Source: Lineus longissimus (lineage: Eukaryota > Nemertea > Pilidiophora > Heteronemertea > Lineidae). From it: a stretch of 64,000 nt of DNA. The notes below the pieces were generated by a model that did not search any database, was not told where the DNA came from, and saw only the letters and a list, made by a program, of their open reading frames with translations. Both the position numbers and the translations under genes were made by a program. The stretch is taken from positions 25,809,491 through 25,873,490 of the forward strand of contig NC_088310.1 in NCBI RefSeq assembly GCF_910592395.1, given 5' to 3'. Below, piece after piece: positions 1 to 16,379 of the stretch (position 1 is its first letter; every line of letters begins with the position of its first letter).

Positions 1-1835
1 AACTTATAAGATTAAACTTTACGGGCGTTAAAAAGAAATACATGGGGAGCAGCGCCATGGACACATTGAATTTTCCGAAGTTGATCCCCAAAGAATGTGT
101 GAAGGCCTAAGGTCAAGCCATGTATATGCCTACATGAGGATTCCGGCCACAGAGGCCATTTGCTCAAACGGGTTTATACTGTCAACAATCGTACGAATGT
201 TGAACAATTTCATTTTCATTTCATATTTACCTTCTGAGATTGATCAGGCTATCCCAAAGTAGGCCTGCATTTAACTTGTTAAAAATGGCATGTCAGGATA
301 CATTGCATTCAAACATACAAAGGGGCGGATCTGACCGTCTCATTGACCCGGGAAGCTCATCATTACCTTATCACACAACCCTTCTTGTGTTCTAAACCTT
401 GTTTTCCCAATCTCTCCGATAACTCATTCTTTTGCTGAAGGAACACCTTACCATGTCACACTGTAATGACGGTTTACCCAAGGGTTGGTCGAGTTACCGC
501 TGGTATCATCGGCTTATTATTCAACTCCACAACACGTTCCAATTCTCAGCCTCTCTTACCTTAACTTTAACAACATTCCATGCTTCTCGGCATCAAGCTT
601 TCCCCAGCTCTTCCGTACGGCAGTCTTATGAGACGTGGTAAGATCGACCACGGCCATCGTGCAACAGTTCATTCAGAGGCGGTATGAGTTCGTGATACAA
701 TCCTCACTGAGAGTGACCTTTCACGCACCAGTATCCTGACAAAGGCTCATCTTTCTAAGCCATTGGTCTTCAGAGGTGTAAGATGTTCCTTGTTGCTAAC
801 ATTAGTAATGACGAGTACATGTACATGTAATGGCCCTGGTAGGCTACGTATTGAAAATAAGTTTCCTTAACCATCCAAGCAAGACAGTTCCTCAGATGAA
901 AGCACTTTTATATTGACGACCTATAATTATCTCGCCAAAAGATATGAATACAACTTCCATGACTATGAACCGTTAAGGCCATTGTCCACTGCTAAGCTAT
1001 ATTGGTAGCAATGCTATAGCTTTGCCGATCTTTTAGCCCTTGTGAATGCCAAGTTGGTCTTGGCACAACCTTGTGGGTCGTCCCATTTATGAATTTCACT
1101 TACATGTAGGACTATTTTACCGTTCAGTGCATGGTTTTGTCATGATATCTTGGGCAAATATTGACAGGAGGACTACAGGAATGCCAAATAGTAATTCTAA
1201 AGGTGCCCCGGATTTCCTTAATATCACTACCACTACCAGCCAATGAAATATCACATTTTGAATTAGATGTAGAACCATTATTGCATTAAACAATCCGTCA
1301 GCAGAATGAAACAAAAGCCGGACAGTTTTTCCAGGGAATATTTTCTCCTTCTACAACTGGTCCTTGATTGCTTGATTGATTGTTTATAGTCTGCAACAAA
1401 AACAACGAATGGAACATATTAGCAGACGAATTTAAGCCCAGTGGTGCAACCTGGTCTGCAAGTAAAAACTAACAATATGGTGGCAAAGGTCTCCTTGGGG
1501 AAAATGTCTCCAGTTTTTGCAAATTTTCGTAGGTTTGATCGAGTGATACCATGTGCCATGTCATCACGATGGAAGCTTGGAACAGTTCAATGTCGATATC
1601 AGTCTTCGAGGTTCGTTTATGTGTTAAAAGGCAATGTCGATTGATGTTTGTGACCCTTTATTCTGCCAAATGACAAATGTGAAATGACGTCCGCAGACCA
1701 TTAATGTTGGTTGGATGATTCCTCTAGGCTACCAATGGCTTACTCTCGAGCTAGAGTGGAGGTACTATAGTTTACCAGTTGATATGAGAAGGCAGGTTCT
1801 AGCATAGGTTCAAGACATCAAATGAAACCATTCCT
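1..1835. other. Upstream intergenic stretch, no gene recognised
   Basis: I found no open frame here that looks like a known protein, and no phase-consistent chain of exons. The short frames on both strands are not repeated or protein-like. The stretch contains a few TACATGTA palindromes, for example near 815-828. It probably holds the L2HGDH promoter, and could hold the end of a gene lying to the left of the window, but neither is demonstrated. Confidence 0.5.
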
Positions 1836-1943
1836 AGAGACAACCATCTCCAAAAGCCGTGAGGATAGTCTCCTCCAAGTGGACACCATATAGTGACCAT
1901 TCGTATAGAGACAACCACCTCCAAAAGCTGTGATGACAGTCTA
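1836..1943. repeat. 71-bp partial tandem duplication upstream of L2HGDH start
   Basis: The words starting AGAGACAACCATCTCC at 1836 and AGAGACAACCACCTCC at 1907 begin two copies 71 bases apart. The second copy is cut short and runs directly into the L2HGDH start codon at 1944. If the start is correct, the second copy is 5' UTR or proximal promoter. Confidence 0.7.
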
Positions 1944-4629
1944 ATGGCTGCGTTTGTTTATTATTCGCATCAATATTTCAATTCCAGTGTTCAAGGCAAC
2001 AAGACTTATGATATGGTCATAGTTGGTGGAGGCATTGTTGGTTTAGCAACTGCAAGGGAGCTCACCTTACGTCATCCAACTTTGAGATTAGCAGTGGTCG
2101 AGAAAGAAAATAAAGTTGGTAAGTTGATGACATATACTTATCATAGACATGAAGTTTGGACCTAGCATGTATCTTCCCTACCAGGTGCAACTAGTAGTGG
2201 CTCTACAAATCTGCTAGATAGTGCAGTCACTCATCTTTTCAGGGGGTTGGCTTTTACACCAGAAGTTGCATCATAATCAACGACAGACAGCACAATGGCA
2301 TCTTGAAAACCTTTAGACACAAATTGCTGCACCATCTACAGGAATTTATTGATCTAATCTGAACGCCCAAACACACTTCTGTGACTTGTTTCCATATTTC
2401 AGCTGCCCACCAGAGTGGTAAGAATAGTGGTGTGATACATGCTGGTATCTACTATACTCCAGGCTCCCTCAAGGCTAAACTCTGTGTTGAAGGTCTAGAG
2501 CTTGCATACAAATACTGTGATGAGAACAAAGTGCCATATAAAAAGTGTGGAAAGGTAAATAAACTGTGTGCTATTTTCAATTTTATCATAGTTGGTAAAG
2601 AAGAATATATCAAAAGCATTGCACAAGACTTAGAAAATAACCAATACATAACATATTGAACTTAATGTCATCACCATTACTATGAATATACATGTAATAA
2701 TGAGTATGGTAACTTATTTTGTCATGGATTCTTTCAGCTCATTGTTGCAGTTGACCATGAAGAAGTTCCAAGATTAGACGTGTTATATGACAGAGGACTA
2801 AAGAACAATGTGAGAGACCTGCGGGTGGTCGGACCGGATGAGATCAGGGAAATTGAACCCAACTGTAGGGTGAGTCTGTGTCTGTGTCAGCTTTTGAAAC
2901 ATTTTGTGTATGACGTACAAAGCGTCTTGTATTTGAAGTAACTGTTGTGTTAGTTGATTGACTGAAATCAACTGAAAATGTTTATCATAAATGTATTTAA
3001 ATTTTTAGTTTTTGTGGTGATAACTGAAATTGTGCTGGTCACACTCTCACCAACAACCTATTACATGTACCATTGCAGGGTTTAAAGGCTTTACACTCAC
3101 CGCACACTGGTATTGTAGACTGGGGAGAAGTGACCAAATCCTATGGCAGGAACTTCCAAGCAGCTGGTGGAGACATCCATCTCAATTACAATGTGAAAGA
3201 ATTCAGAACAACAAGTGATCCAGATTACCCAGTTGATATCATTAGTAATAAGCCGGTAAGCGTAAAGTGCCACCCCAATGAGGGATTTGAATCAAAAGGA
3301 TCTCTCATCTACAGAGAAAACCGGTAAATGTCGGGTTTTGTATTGATTGCTGGTTGCTGCGATTCGTGTACGGACGTCCAACTGCCTTGAGTACACAAGA
3401 TACGTGTAAGATTGGGGGTTGGGCAACTGATTCTCCAAGGTGTGTATTGTCCTTTGTTTTGATTTCAGGACCAGACAATCAGATGTAAGCATGTGTTGAC
3501 ATGTGGTGGCTTGTATGCTGACAGACTGGCCGAGAAGTCTGGGTGCAATCCAGAGCCAAGGATTGTGCCATTCAGGGGAGAATATCTACTGCTCAAACCA
3601 GAGAAGTGTAATCTAGTCAATGGAAATATATACCCCGTAAGTAAAAAGTCTTAAGATTGCTCTCTTGATCATTTAAGGGCTTATGTCTCATTCAGCTATC
3701 AGAATCAGCGGAAAGTTTACAGGACCTGTGGAGGAATTCAGTACTAGCTCACTCGTTATGTCCATCTTCCTTTACTTCTTCCCTAGGTTCCAGATCCTCA
3801 ATTTCCCTTCCTCGGAGTGCACTTTACTCCCAGGATGGATGGAAATGTATGGCTTGGTCCCAATGCCGTCCTGGCCTTCAGAAGAGAAGGCTACCACATG
3901 ACAGACTTTAAATTAGGAGAATTTATAGATGCAATAAGTTTTAGGTAAGTGTCTTGTAACAGAAATGAAAAGGAACGGGAGCCTCTCACTTTGCACTTCC
4001 GCACAGTACTTTCAACTTATTGGTATATCTCACTTTGTAACTTCTTGCATGCGTGTATCTTTCAGAGGTCTTCGAAAGCTGGCATTCAAGCATCTTGCCT
4101 TTGGTATGAGTGAGATGTACAGGAGTTTAGCTATGTCAGCTCAAGTCAAATTACTTCAGAGATTTGTTCCTTCCCTGAGTCCAGCAGATGTGACAAGGTA
4201 AATAATGTTCCTACGTTTTGTTTGGATTTAACCTAATAAGCAACTGGCATCGCTCGCCTAATACAAGTTGGTTTTCCACTCGTTTGGACACCAAGTAAAC
4301 CTGTGCACCTTTTGCGCCTCATAGTAGATCTCAGAGACACAAGGTCCTGCTTTTCTTAAGCATTCATATCTGTCAGCTTCAGCATCTCTTGTATGTTCAA
4401 TTTGTAATCTAATTTTGTTGGCGCCCATTTCAGAGGACCTGCTGGTGTCCGAGCCCAGGCATTAGACAGAGAGGGAAACCTTGTGGATGACTTTATCTTC
4501 GACGGAGGAGTTGGGAGTCTTGGAAGCCGGATGCTGCACGTCAGGAATGCCCCATCACCTGCTGCTACGTCATCACTAGCTATAGCGAAGATGGTGGCAG
4601 ATGAGGCCAAGAAACGATTTGACTTATGA
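1944..4629 (+). CDS. L2HGDH: L-2-hydroxyglutarate dehydrogenase, mitochondrial
   Basis: This is an FAD-dependent oxidoreductase that converts L-2-hydroxyglutarate to 2-oxoglutarate, a mitochondrial metabolite-repair step. Eight coding exons join in phase: 1944-2118, 2403-2554, 2738-2869, 3079-3255, 3469-3636, 3787-3944, 4066-4197, 4434-4629, giving 429 residues. The FAD/NAD-binding GGGIVG lies near residue 28. Family blocks follow in order: [65 protein letters not shown], and the C-terminal [13 protein letters not shown]. The chain is somewhat shorter than the human enzyme at the N-terminus. Only about 22 residues precede the FAD motif and they carry little positive charge, so the mitochondrial presequence is weak or lies in an unseen upstream exon. 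The start was chosen as the first in-frame ATG after the upstream duplication. Convergent with EIF4A3. Confidence 0.95.
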
Positions 4630-4980
4630 GCATGTTTTCCATTTTTGATTTGCTTTCTTGTCAGTAGTGGAAAATATGTAGCCTTATCTCTGGAAACATT
4701 AATGCCTGTCACCTTTGAGGTCCTGGTTTCAATTCATGGCAGGTCCTTGAACACTCATGTGATAGAGAGGACAACTCTCTTCAACAGTGTAGGTTCCCTT
4801 CAGGGTTTCTGGTGTCATGCTACTTAACATTACAACTGCCCAATATTGTTTAAAGGGCTAACTATGTCCCAGTTGAGGACGAGCTCTCACTTTTTAAAGA
4901 GTTCTCTAAAGTGTTGAATATGATTTCACATTTCATGGTGCTTCACTTTCTTGGTGTATTATGATGTGCAAATAAATTTA
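4630..4980 (+). terminator. L2HGDH 3' UTR with poly(A) signal at 4971-4976
   Basis: An AATAAA lies at 4971-4976, about 340 bases after the stop codon. It is the first strong plus-strand cleavage signal. A second plus-strand AATAAA at 6815-6820 could serve a longer transcript running through the repeat array. Confidence 0.6.
4695..4830 (+). mobile_element. tRNA-derived SINE-like copy in L2HGDH 3' UTR
   Basis: The stretch shares an ordered series of words with copies near 25624-25752 (minus strand) and 62686-62825 (plus strand). These are CCTGTCACCT(C/T)TGAGGTCC, a B-box-like GTTTCAATTC, then GATAGAGAGG and a downstream ACTCTCTTCA block. Pol III B-box resemblance plus a shared 3' body is the basis for calling it a SINE. 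Boundaries are approximate. Confidence 0.55.
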
Positions 4981-5124
4981 CAATTATTAGGATATCAAGT
5001 GTATTTTTGTTCTTAGTCCCAGACACAAACACATAAATCATCGATACAATCTCCGTGCTGAAGTCATTTTCTGGCAAAGACCTTACATCTCCTCGCTGGC
5101 TGTGGCAGATTAAGGAGCCTTAAA

Positions 5125-5205
5125 GCATTGTGGTTAACACTGTTGCCCTTCACTACGTAATAGGGCCAGGTTTGACTCCGGGGACAACACAGGACTGTGT
5201 GTCTC
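5125..5205 (+). mobile_element. tRNA-related SINE fragment
   Basis: GTGGTTAACACTGTTGCC resembles an A box. GGTTTGACTCC, about 40 bases further, is close to the B-box consensus GGTTCGANTCC. No clover-leaf could be folded by eye, so this looks like a SINE head and not a functional tRNA gene. Confidence 0.4.
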
Positions 5206-5399
5206 TAGATGAACTGGCTTTCAAGCTCTTTCAATTATCTATACCACAGTGCCTATGCCGCAAAGGGGATATGTGTATCCTGATGAGGACTAAATCCTCC
5301 AAATATGGCAAAGATCCGAAATTGGACTATGAAGCCAGTATGATGATCAGTAAATTGTGTGTCCAAGGCACCCTACCCTGGCCACCAGCCTATTGATCA

Positions 5400-6690
5400 C
5401 AACCTGGTTGGAAGGATATTGTTCTCGAACAGCTGGTTGTGACAGATCACCACTGCCTGGCGCGCAAAGACCTAGCATTCTGCAATGTGACCAGTTTTGA
5501 CAAGTTGTCCCTATCAGGCACAGACAGCGTTCGGTCATAGCTAACAGCTTATCCCTGGCTGGAAAGACAGTGTCCTCAAATGGCTGGTTGTGACAGATTA
5601 CCTCTGCCTGGCAATGAACATATCCTGCCATGACTAATTCTAAAAAATTGTCACTGGCTGGCAATGATCTTGTCAAGTCCTGACTAGTTGTGACAGACTG
5701 CAAACAGGTGAGCGCTGAACTGACAGCACCCAGTTGCTACCTCAGAGTGTCTCTGTGGAGACCTATGACAGTGACAGGTATTGTGAAGCCGTTTGATACA
5801 GACCCTGGTCAGTGGAAGTCCAATGTAAAGACTTAGTGTCCTAAAACAGCTGGTCGATGACATCTCACCCTGCCATGACTGGTTATGACAAACTGTCCCT
5901 TGCTGGTACAGACAATGTCAATCCAGTCAAGGTTGGTAGAGAGAGATACCTGGTTAGAAAGATATAGCGTCCTTAAAAGGATGATTGTGACAGATTATCG
6001 CTGTCTGACAAAGATCTTGCGACCTAACCTGCCCTGCCTGGTTATAGTTGTCCCTGGCTGGCAAAGACCTTGTCTCAGTCATAACTGTCTGTGGCAGACT
6101 GCGACTTGCTGGAAAATGGAGTGCCATGTCCTATTCTAAATCCAAGGGGCTTTGCTGGTTGCTGCTATGTCCTTCACAGGTTGAGCTCAGGTGAGCACGG
6201 ACATGATGGCTGCTGTTTTATACCTTGGAATGCCTCTCTGGAGACCTCTAATAGTGACAAGTGTTGTGAAGCACTTTGATACAGACCCTAGTCAGTGGAA
6301 GCCCCCATGTAAAGACCACCATTATGAAGACATAACATCCTAAAACGGCTGGTTTTGAGAGATCATCACTGCCTGCCATATGACTCACACTGGCAAAGAC
6401 TGTGCTCAGTCACTGCTGGTATGAACAGATTGCCCCTGCCTGACAAGACAAAGCTGGCTGTGACCGATTGGCTGTAGCTGAAATATCAGGTGGGTAAAGA
6501 CAACAAGTCTCCTGCACATTTCATTGGTTGGTTGATCTGCAATCATTGGCTGGTTGATATGCAATCAAGTTTTTGGCATAGCCCGATCCTTGCAATGGCT
6601 TGTTGCAACAGACTTCCCCAGGCTGGTAGACACTACATCTTGCACATGTCCATGATAATCTACTGGTTATGACGAAAGTATGTATTCAGT
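5400..6690. repeat. Degenerate minisatellite between L2HGDH and EIF4A3
   Basis: About a dozen diverged copies of a module built on CTGGTTGTGACAGAT followed by CCTGCCTGGCAAAGAC recur at irregular spacing. A larger duplication is superimposed: the segment beginning GGTGAGC at 5707 recurs at 6190 (about 483 bases apart) and includes TTTGATACAGACCCT and the AAAACGGCTGGT-like word. The short frames inside do not keep a shared reading frame, so I do not call coding sequence. Confidence 0.7.
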
Positions 6691-6814
6691 AGTGTGACCC
6701 ATCACCCCTGTCCCTAGAAGTGGAACATTTCTGTCAAAGGAAAATATGGTGATGATCATTGATTATCGCACCTACAATTACTGCAACATTGGAAAAAACA
6801 ACAAGACTGTTTAT

Positions 6815-6833
6815 AATAAAAGTTGTCTTTATT
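6815..6833. terminator. Overlapping convergent poly(A) signals
   Basis: A plus-strand AATAAA (6815-6820) and a minus-strand AATAAA (TTTATT at 6828-6833) lie within 19 bases. The minus-strand signal is the likely 3' end of EIF4A3, about 745 bases after its stop codon. The plus-strand signal could end a long L2HGDH transcript. Confidence 0.55.
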
Positions 6834-7577
6834 ACCATTTTTTGAAACATGTACATGTACATAGTGATGCTATGAAAAGTTTTCAAAAAAAGTTACTGAG
6901 GTACATTGAAAAAATAAATATTGTCAGGCCAAAGATTCCTTGAAATGTTCAAAGATGCTTCAAAATTTTGAAAAAACAAACTGCCCTCAAATTACTAGTT
7001 TTACTATGCACATGTGCCTATATGTTCCAACTCCTACTGTTTATACTCAAGTGAAATGCAAAGAATGTACATGTGCGTGCATACACAGTAGGTACATGTA
7101 CATGTTGAACACTGTTAGATGCCGGTACACGTCATTGCGTTACATGAAATAGTCTGAAGAACCACAAACGTTAGATCAATGAAACAGCACAGATAGTACA
7201 CATGTTGGACACCACGATGCAAGGGTGAAACAGACCTGCCATCACTGTATTGATATTTTTCATGTGAAACATAAAAATGAGGAGTAATGGAAAATGTTTG
7301 ACGATAACCTAGGTCTGAAAAGCAGATATTGAACCAATCTTCTCATAGCTCTGGGTACAAGACCAAACCAGGCTATAAGTCCTGGACGAAGATTCAAGCA
7401 GTGCCCCTCGTAGCAGCAAGCACATTCTCAAGCTACTGCAACAGGGATGAAAGCAACACAAATATCCACTTGGAGCGGCAGTCAACAAAATAGTTCATGA
7501 TTTAAACACCGATCAGTATCCTGAAGCCTTATTTGACTTCCGTCAAGGGTTGATTTTTCTTTCTCCATTCTTCAAAT
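6834..7577 (-). other. EIF4A3 3' UTR
   Basis: This non-coding stretch lies between the EIF4A3 stop codon and the minus-strand AATAAA. It holds several TACATGTA words (6848-6860, 7092-7100). I see no exon or RNA gene in it. Confidence 0.5.
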
Positions 7578-10500
7578 TTAGATGAGATCAGCAACTGAAA
7601 CGAAATAGCAACAAATGTTTTAAAGTTTGTTGTTCACTGCTGGTGCAGAAATGCAAGGTAATATGAGCATCTTCCATTCTTCATACATTGTCAAAGAGAC
7701 CAATTTAGAGAGGCCATAGAAAATGATTTTTACGAAAGTGACCAACCAACAGGGGACGAGCTGGCACCTCAACTCCCATTTCCATCCTTCACATATCGAG
7801 TCAACACCTCAAAACCTTCATGCCCTGATATCTTCATTGATATCACTTTCAAGACCTGCAACTAAACTTACCATTCATTGGCATTTCATCAATCTGCGTG
7901 GAGTAGTACTGCTCAATATCTCGTAAAATTCTGATGTCATCGCTCTTTACAAAGTTGATGGCGACACCCTTGCGACCAAATCGACCTGATCGACCAATTC
8001 TGTTAATAATAAACAAAGCGTCGTGAAAACTGGCACCATGACTGACTAACCTCAACATCACATTTGAACACGGCACACGCCAAAACATATAAGCCTTCTA
8101 GAAACCTGCTCCGACACTTACATGGACGTAAAATGTACGCTGTGTCCTTGGGAATGTGATGCCACAGGGTGCAGTGCTGTCAACGCTTTGCCATCAAGAC
8201 ATCTGCAAGTTGATATCACGGAGGATTGGGATACCATTTCAAAAGAAACAGTTCTGCTTACCTGTGTATGTACAACTCACGATTGTTGGGCAGATCATAG
8301 TTGATTACTAGCGATACTTGTTGCACATCAATACCTCGTGCCCACACATCAGTTGTAATCAAGACTCGACTAAAAAGCAAAAAATCATCCTGTAGATCAA
8401 ATTACACAAGAAGTAATGGACAGACAGACTCTCTCATTGCAATGAAATTGCTGAGCTTAAAAGTTAAATATGCCAAAATACTCCAAAGATATCCTTAGCT
8501 AATATTTTTCCAGCTCATCACCTGATTAAAATTCAGACTTTTCAATTATGCAGGACAATCTAATAAATTCAGACCAAACCATCTCTAGAACCACTCACCT
8601 TGCGCCCGATCTGAAATCTTTCATAATAGCATCTCTTTCCTTCTGTGGCATGTCACCATGCATTGACGACACCGTGAAGTTGGCCTCTCTCATTTTGTCT
8701 GTCAACCAGTCAACCTAAAGTCAGAAATGAAGAGATTTAATAGGACAATTTTCATTTACATCTCATCCAAACAACAATGGAGCAGTTTGAACTTTTCTAA
8801 TTTGTAAAATGCGAACGCAAGGCAGAAATCTTGTGCAGTCTCTTCATCAATCAGGATGATCCAACAACTGATAAGTGATCAGGTGGATTGTTTCTTCAGA
8901 GTGATATAACCCTCTTGCATCACTGCAGTCTTAACAAGGATGAATCAATTGGACAAAACCACAACACTCACCTTTCTCTTTGTGTTACAGAAGATGACTG
9001 CCTGTGTAATGGTCAGCGTGTCATATAAGTCGCACAGCGTGTCAAACTTCCATTCCTCTCTCTCTACGGCAACGAAGAATTGCTTCAGACCCTCAAGTGT
9101 CAACTCATCACTGGAAGGAAAACATAAAAATGTGCAGGTTGGGTCTCACAGTCACCAAGAAAAAATTATGCGCTTGATACTGGTGTTATGATGTGGATAA
9201 GCTAACTATCCTTAATGAACTCTAACTCACCGTTTTACCAATATTCTGATTGGGTCTGTCATAAACTTGCTGGTCATCTCTAAGATTTCATGGGGCAATG
9301 TGGCAGAGATGAGGCACACCTGTGTTGCTGGGGGAAGGTATCGGTACACATCATAAATCTGTTCCTTGAAACCTGCAAGTAAATGTTCAAACTGAGAACG
9401 ATACGGAAACACAACTAAGTGACTTGCTGGCGTTGACTAAAGAATAATCCACCTGAACTTTCCAATAAAGTCCTTCATCCAGAAGGTATGCAAAGTGAAG
9501 CAGACAAATCCAATAGTGATGATGAATTTGGGAAGCCCATTTGCCTTTCTTTAAAGGACCAATGAGACTTGTAAAGGCATTATTACCAAGGTGTTGGCTC
9601 GGGGCCCAACAAGTGGTTCAATTGGGTTCCTTACCTTTATTCATCATTTCATCTGCCTCGTCAAGGATCAGCATCTTTATTGATCTCGTCCGCAAGTTTC
9701 TTCTTCTGATCATGTCTGAAGATGGGAAAATAAGATGACGATTACTATGACAATGTTAATGCTGACATTTGTTGCACCTAAATGTATAAGGAAATCAGCC
9801 CATTTTTTATTGCAATTATAGTCCTTTAACAATAATACCAGTTACACTAGGAATCTGGTCTGAAAAGGAGAGGCATTCTGTGTGAAGTCGCCAAAATTCA
9901 AGTGCGCTTTTTGGACAATATCTTGTTCTGTAATCAAAGAAGACACTTACCAAACACTCGCCCAGGTGTACCAGATACTACGTGTTGCCCATAATCTAAC
10001 TTTCTGATATCTTCTCCAACGTTGGTCCCTCCAATACATGCATGGCACTGGACACTCATGTAGTCTCCAAGTGCAAGCAGTACCTAGTAAAGGAAAAATA
10101 CTTTTATACTTGTCACCTCGTAGACAATATGCATCAAGTGGCTTCCTACTAAATCAACCCAGTGTTGTCCAGATCATGCCACAAACAGCTACCTTGCCGA
10201 CAAGGTCAAGGAAGGACTAGGCCATCCAAAAACAATGAAAATATTTTATTTCAGCAGAAATCTGACAGATTCAGAGAGTTTTAGATACTCTGCTCCACAT
10301 GTCTTGATTCTGATGATTGTTCTTTTCTCAGGATGAATTGATTCTGATGATGAAGATCTTGATAGAAAGAAATTAAAACAACCAGCTGTGAGCCAAAAGC
10401 CAACTGATATAGTACAAACCTTCTGGATCTGCACAGCCAGTTCCCTTGTGGGTGAGAGCACCAAGGCTTGTGTTTCTCGGATCTGTGTATCTAGACACTG

Positions 10501-11199
10501 TAGGATCGAAATAGAGAATGTGGCTGTTTTACCAGTTCCTGACTGGGCCCTGCAAAGAAGAGGTTGCAAAGTCAATAAAAAAAGATGATTATATATTTAT
10601 AATATCAATAAATATCTTGACTTATCAAATAGAACTTTTATAACCTATGAAATTTCTGATAGCAACTAAATCATTACTTACTGCGCAATAACATCCCTTC
10701 CTTTTACTATAGGTCTGATGGCTCTCTGTTGGATTGCAGAAGGTTTCTCAAAACCTGGAATTGGGAACAAAATTGCTTAGAAGATAATGAGCAAATTGAT
10801 TACGTGCAAAATCTGACATAAACTGAAGGGAACGTCAGGCTTTCACATTTAAAAGTTGCAGGAGACAGTTATTCACACTCCTGAGAGACTGCAGGCAGTG
10901 CAGCATGTACACTTGTAGTTGTACACGTAGAGTGCACACCGCTGTGTAGGCCTACATGCAATCATTGTGTAAGTGCCAGTGCATTGTTTTGCCATTTTTC
11001 CTGCGCAAATTTTCGACCCGAAAAAGTGAGAAATTCGAACAGATCACGGTTCACAACACATACCATACGCGTAGATCCCCCTCAGAAGATCTTCACGGAT
11101 CCCCATATTATCGAAAGTTGGGACAACTTCAACATCTTCACTGGTTTCGAACTCGATATTTTTCAAATCATCGGGCATCACACGCCGCGAGGAAGCCAT
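7578..11199 (-). CDS. EIF4A3: Eukaryotic initiation factor 4A-III, exon-junction complex DEAD-box helicase
   Basis: An RNA-dependent ATPase that clamps spliced mRNA as the core of the exon-junction complex and acts in nonsense-mediated decay. Eleven coding exons in phase: 11199-11064, 10754-10682, 10549-10420, 10083-9951, 9715-9635, 9372-9231, 9110-8972, 8714-8599, 8369-8262, 7999-7872, 7594-7578, giving 400 residues. Helicase motifs are intact: Walker A AQSGTGKT (71-78), PTRELA (about 103), TPGR (152-155), DEAD (176-179), SAT (207-209), TTDVWARG, and HRIGRSGR (352-359). The ending MPMNVADLI and the EFETSE head mark eIF4A3 and separate it from eIF4A1/2. The N-terminus ([11 protein letters not shown]) is shorter than in vertebrates. 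The last coding exon has only 17 bases. Divergent from PSMC1. Confidence 0.97.
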
Positions 11200-11452
11200 T
11201 TTTGCGTCGTACTGGAAGATACACTGAAGGTGTAACCTTTTATAAAAAAATCATCTCATCGTGTCGTAAAGTCATCAATTTTTAGTAAATACTTTCAAAA
11301 TTAATTCATTTTTGCGATTCCATTTGAAAACAAAAGGCTATAAGTATTTTTGACTAATTTGCCAATACCAGAACATCGGGTGGTCTCAAATAGTGAACAT
11401 AGGCCAGTTTACATCAGTGTCGCGCCTGCGCAAAGAGAAACCGGCTTCCGTC
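11200..11452. promoter_or_regulatory. Divergent EIF4A3/PSMC1 promoter interval
   Basis: About 250 bases separate the two start codons if the PSMC1 first exon is correct. GCGCCTGCGCA at 11422-11432 is one base from the NRF1 site YGCGCAYGCGCR on the other strand. CGGCTTCCG just before the PSMC1 ATG contains an ETS-type CGGAAG on the minus strand. Both are usual in housekeeping promoters. No TATA box is obvious. Confidence 0.5.
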
Positions 11453-15782
<4,330 letters not shown>

Positions 15783-16161
15783 GAAAGGGACTGTTCGAAG
15801 TGGTGATGACAGTATTGTTATCAAATGATATTCTGTTGTGTGAATAATTCAGGCAGTCTTGTCACATTTGGGGATTCAGTAAGATCTTGATTCTCATGAA
15901 ATGCACAGAGTTAAAGGCAACCTTGAATGGAGACAGGATGTGCTCATTCATGTCAGCCTCGGGGCAGGACAACTTGTAAGATAAGCTATTGAAGGCAATA
16001 GGTGGAATCCTCTGTCAAATAACAGGATTTATCATCGGATGACTTGACTAAGTCTACATGCAGTGATGAGGTTCAAGATTCAGATTTAATTGAATGAGGT
16101 TTCCTTCAAGTTTCTCATGAAAATGTAATCCTGGTTCCTTCTGCAGTTAGATTGTACCTTG

Positions 16162-16167
16162 AATAAA
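16162..16167 (+). terminator. PSMC1 poly(A) signal
   Basis: AATAAA lies about 380 bases after the PSMC1 stop codon and before the minisatellite begins. Confidence 0.65.
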
Positions 16168-16379
16168 AGCTTATTGGTGTAAACCACCTTTGTAGTTAAC
16201 TCTTTCTCCTGAGTCTATGGAGTATGTGTATCTGGCAACGATCCTTAGTGCTGGTGAACAGATGTATTCACAGGAACCTCAGTAGCTCTGACTCTCAAGA
16301 CTTTTGATCTGAGCAAAGCTGGTCTTATCAGAAGATATAAATGCCCAAGTTCACATCTACTCTTAACAGATACTCTATC

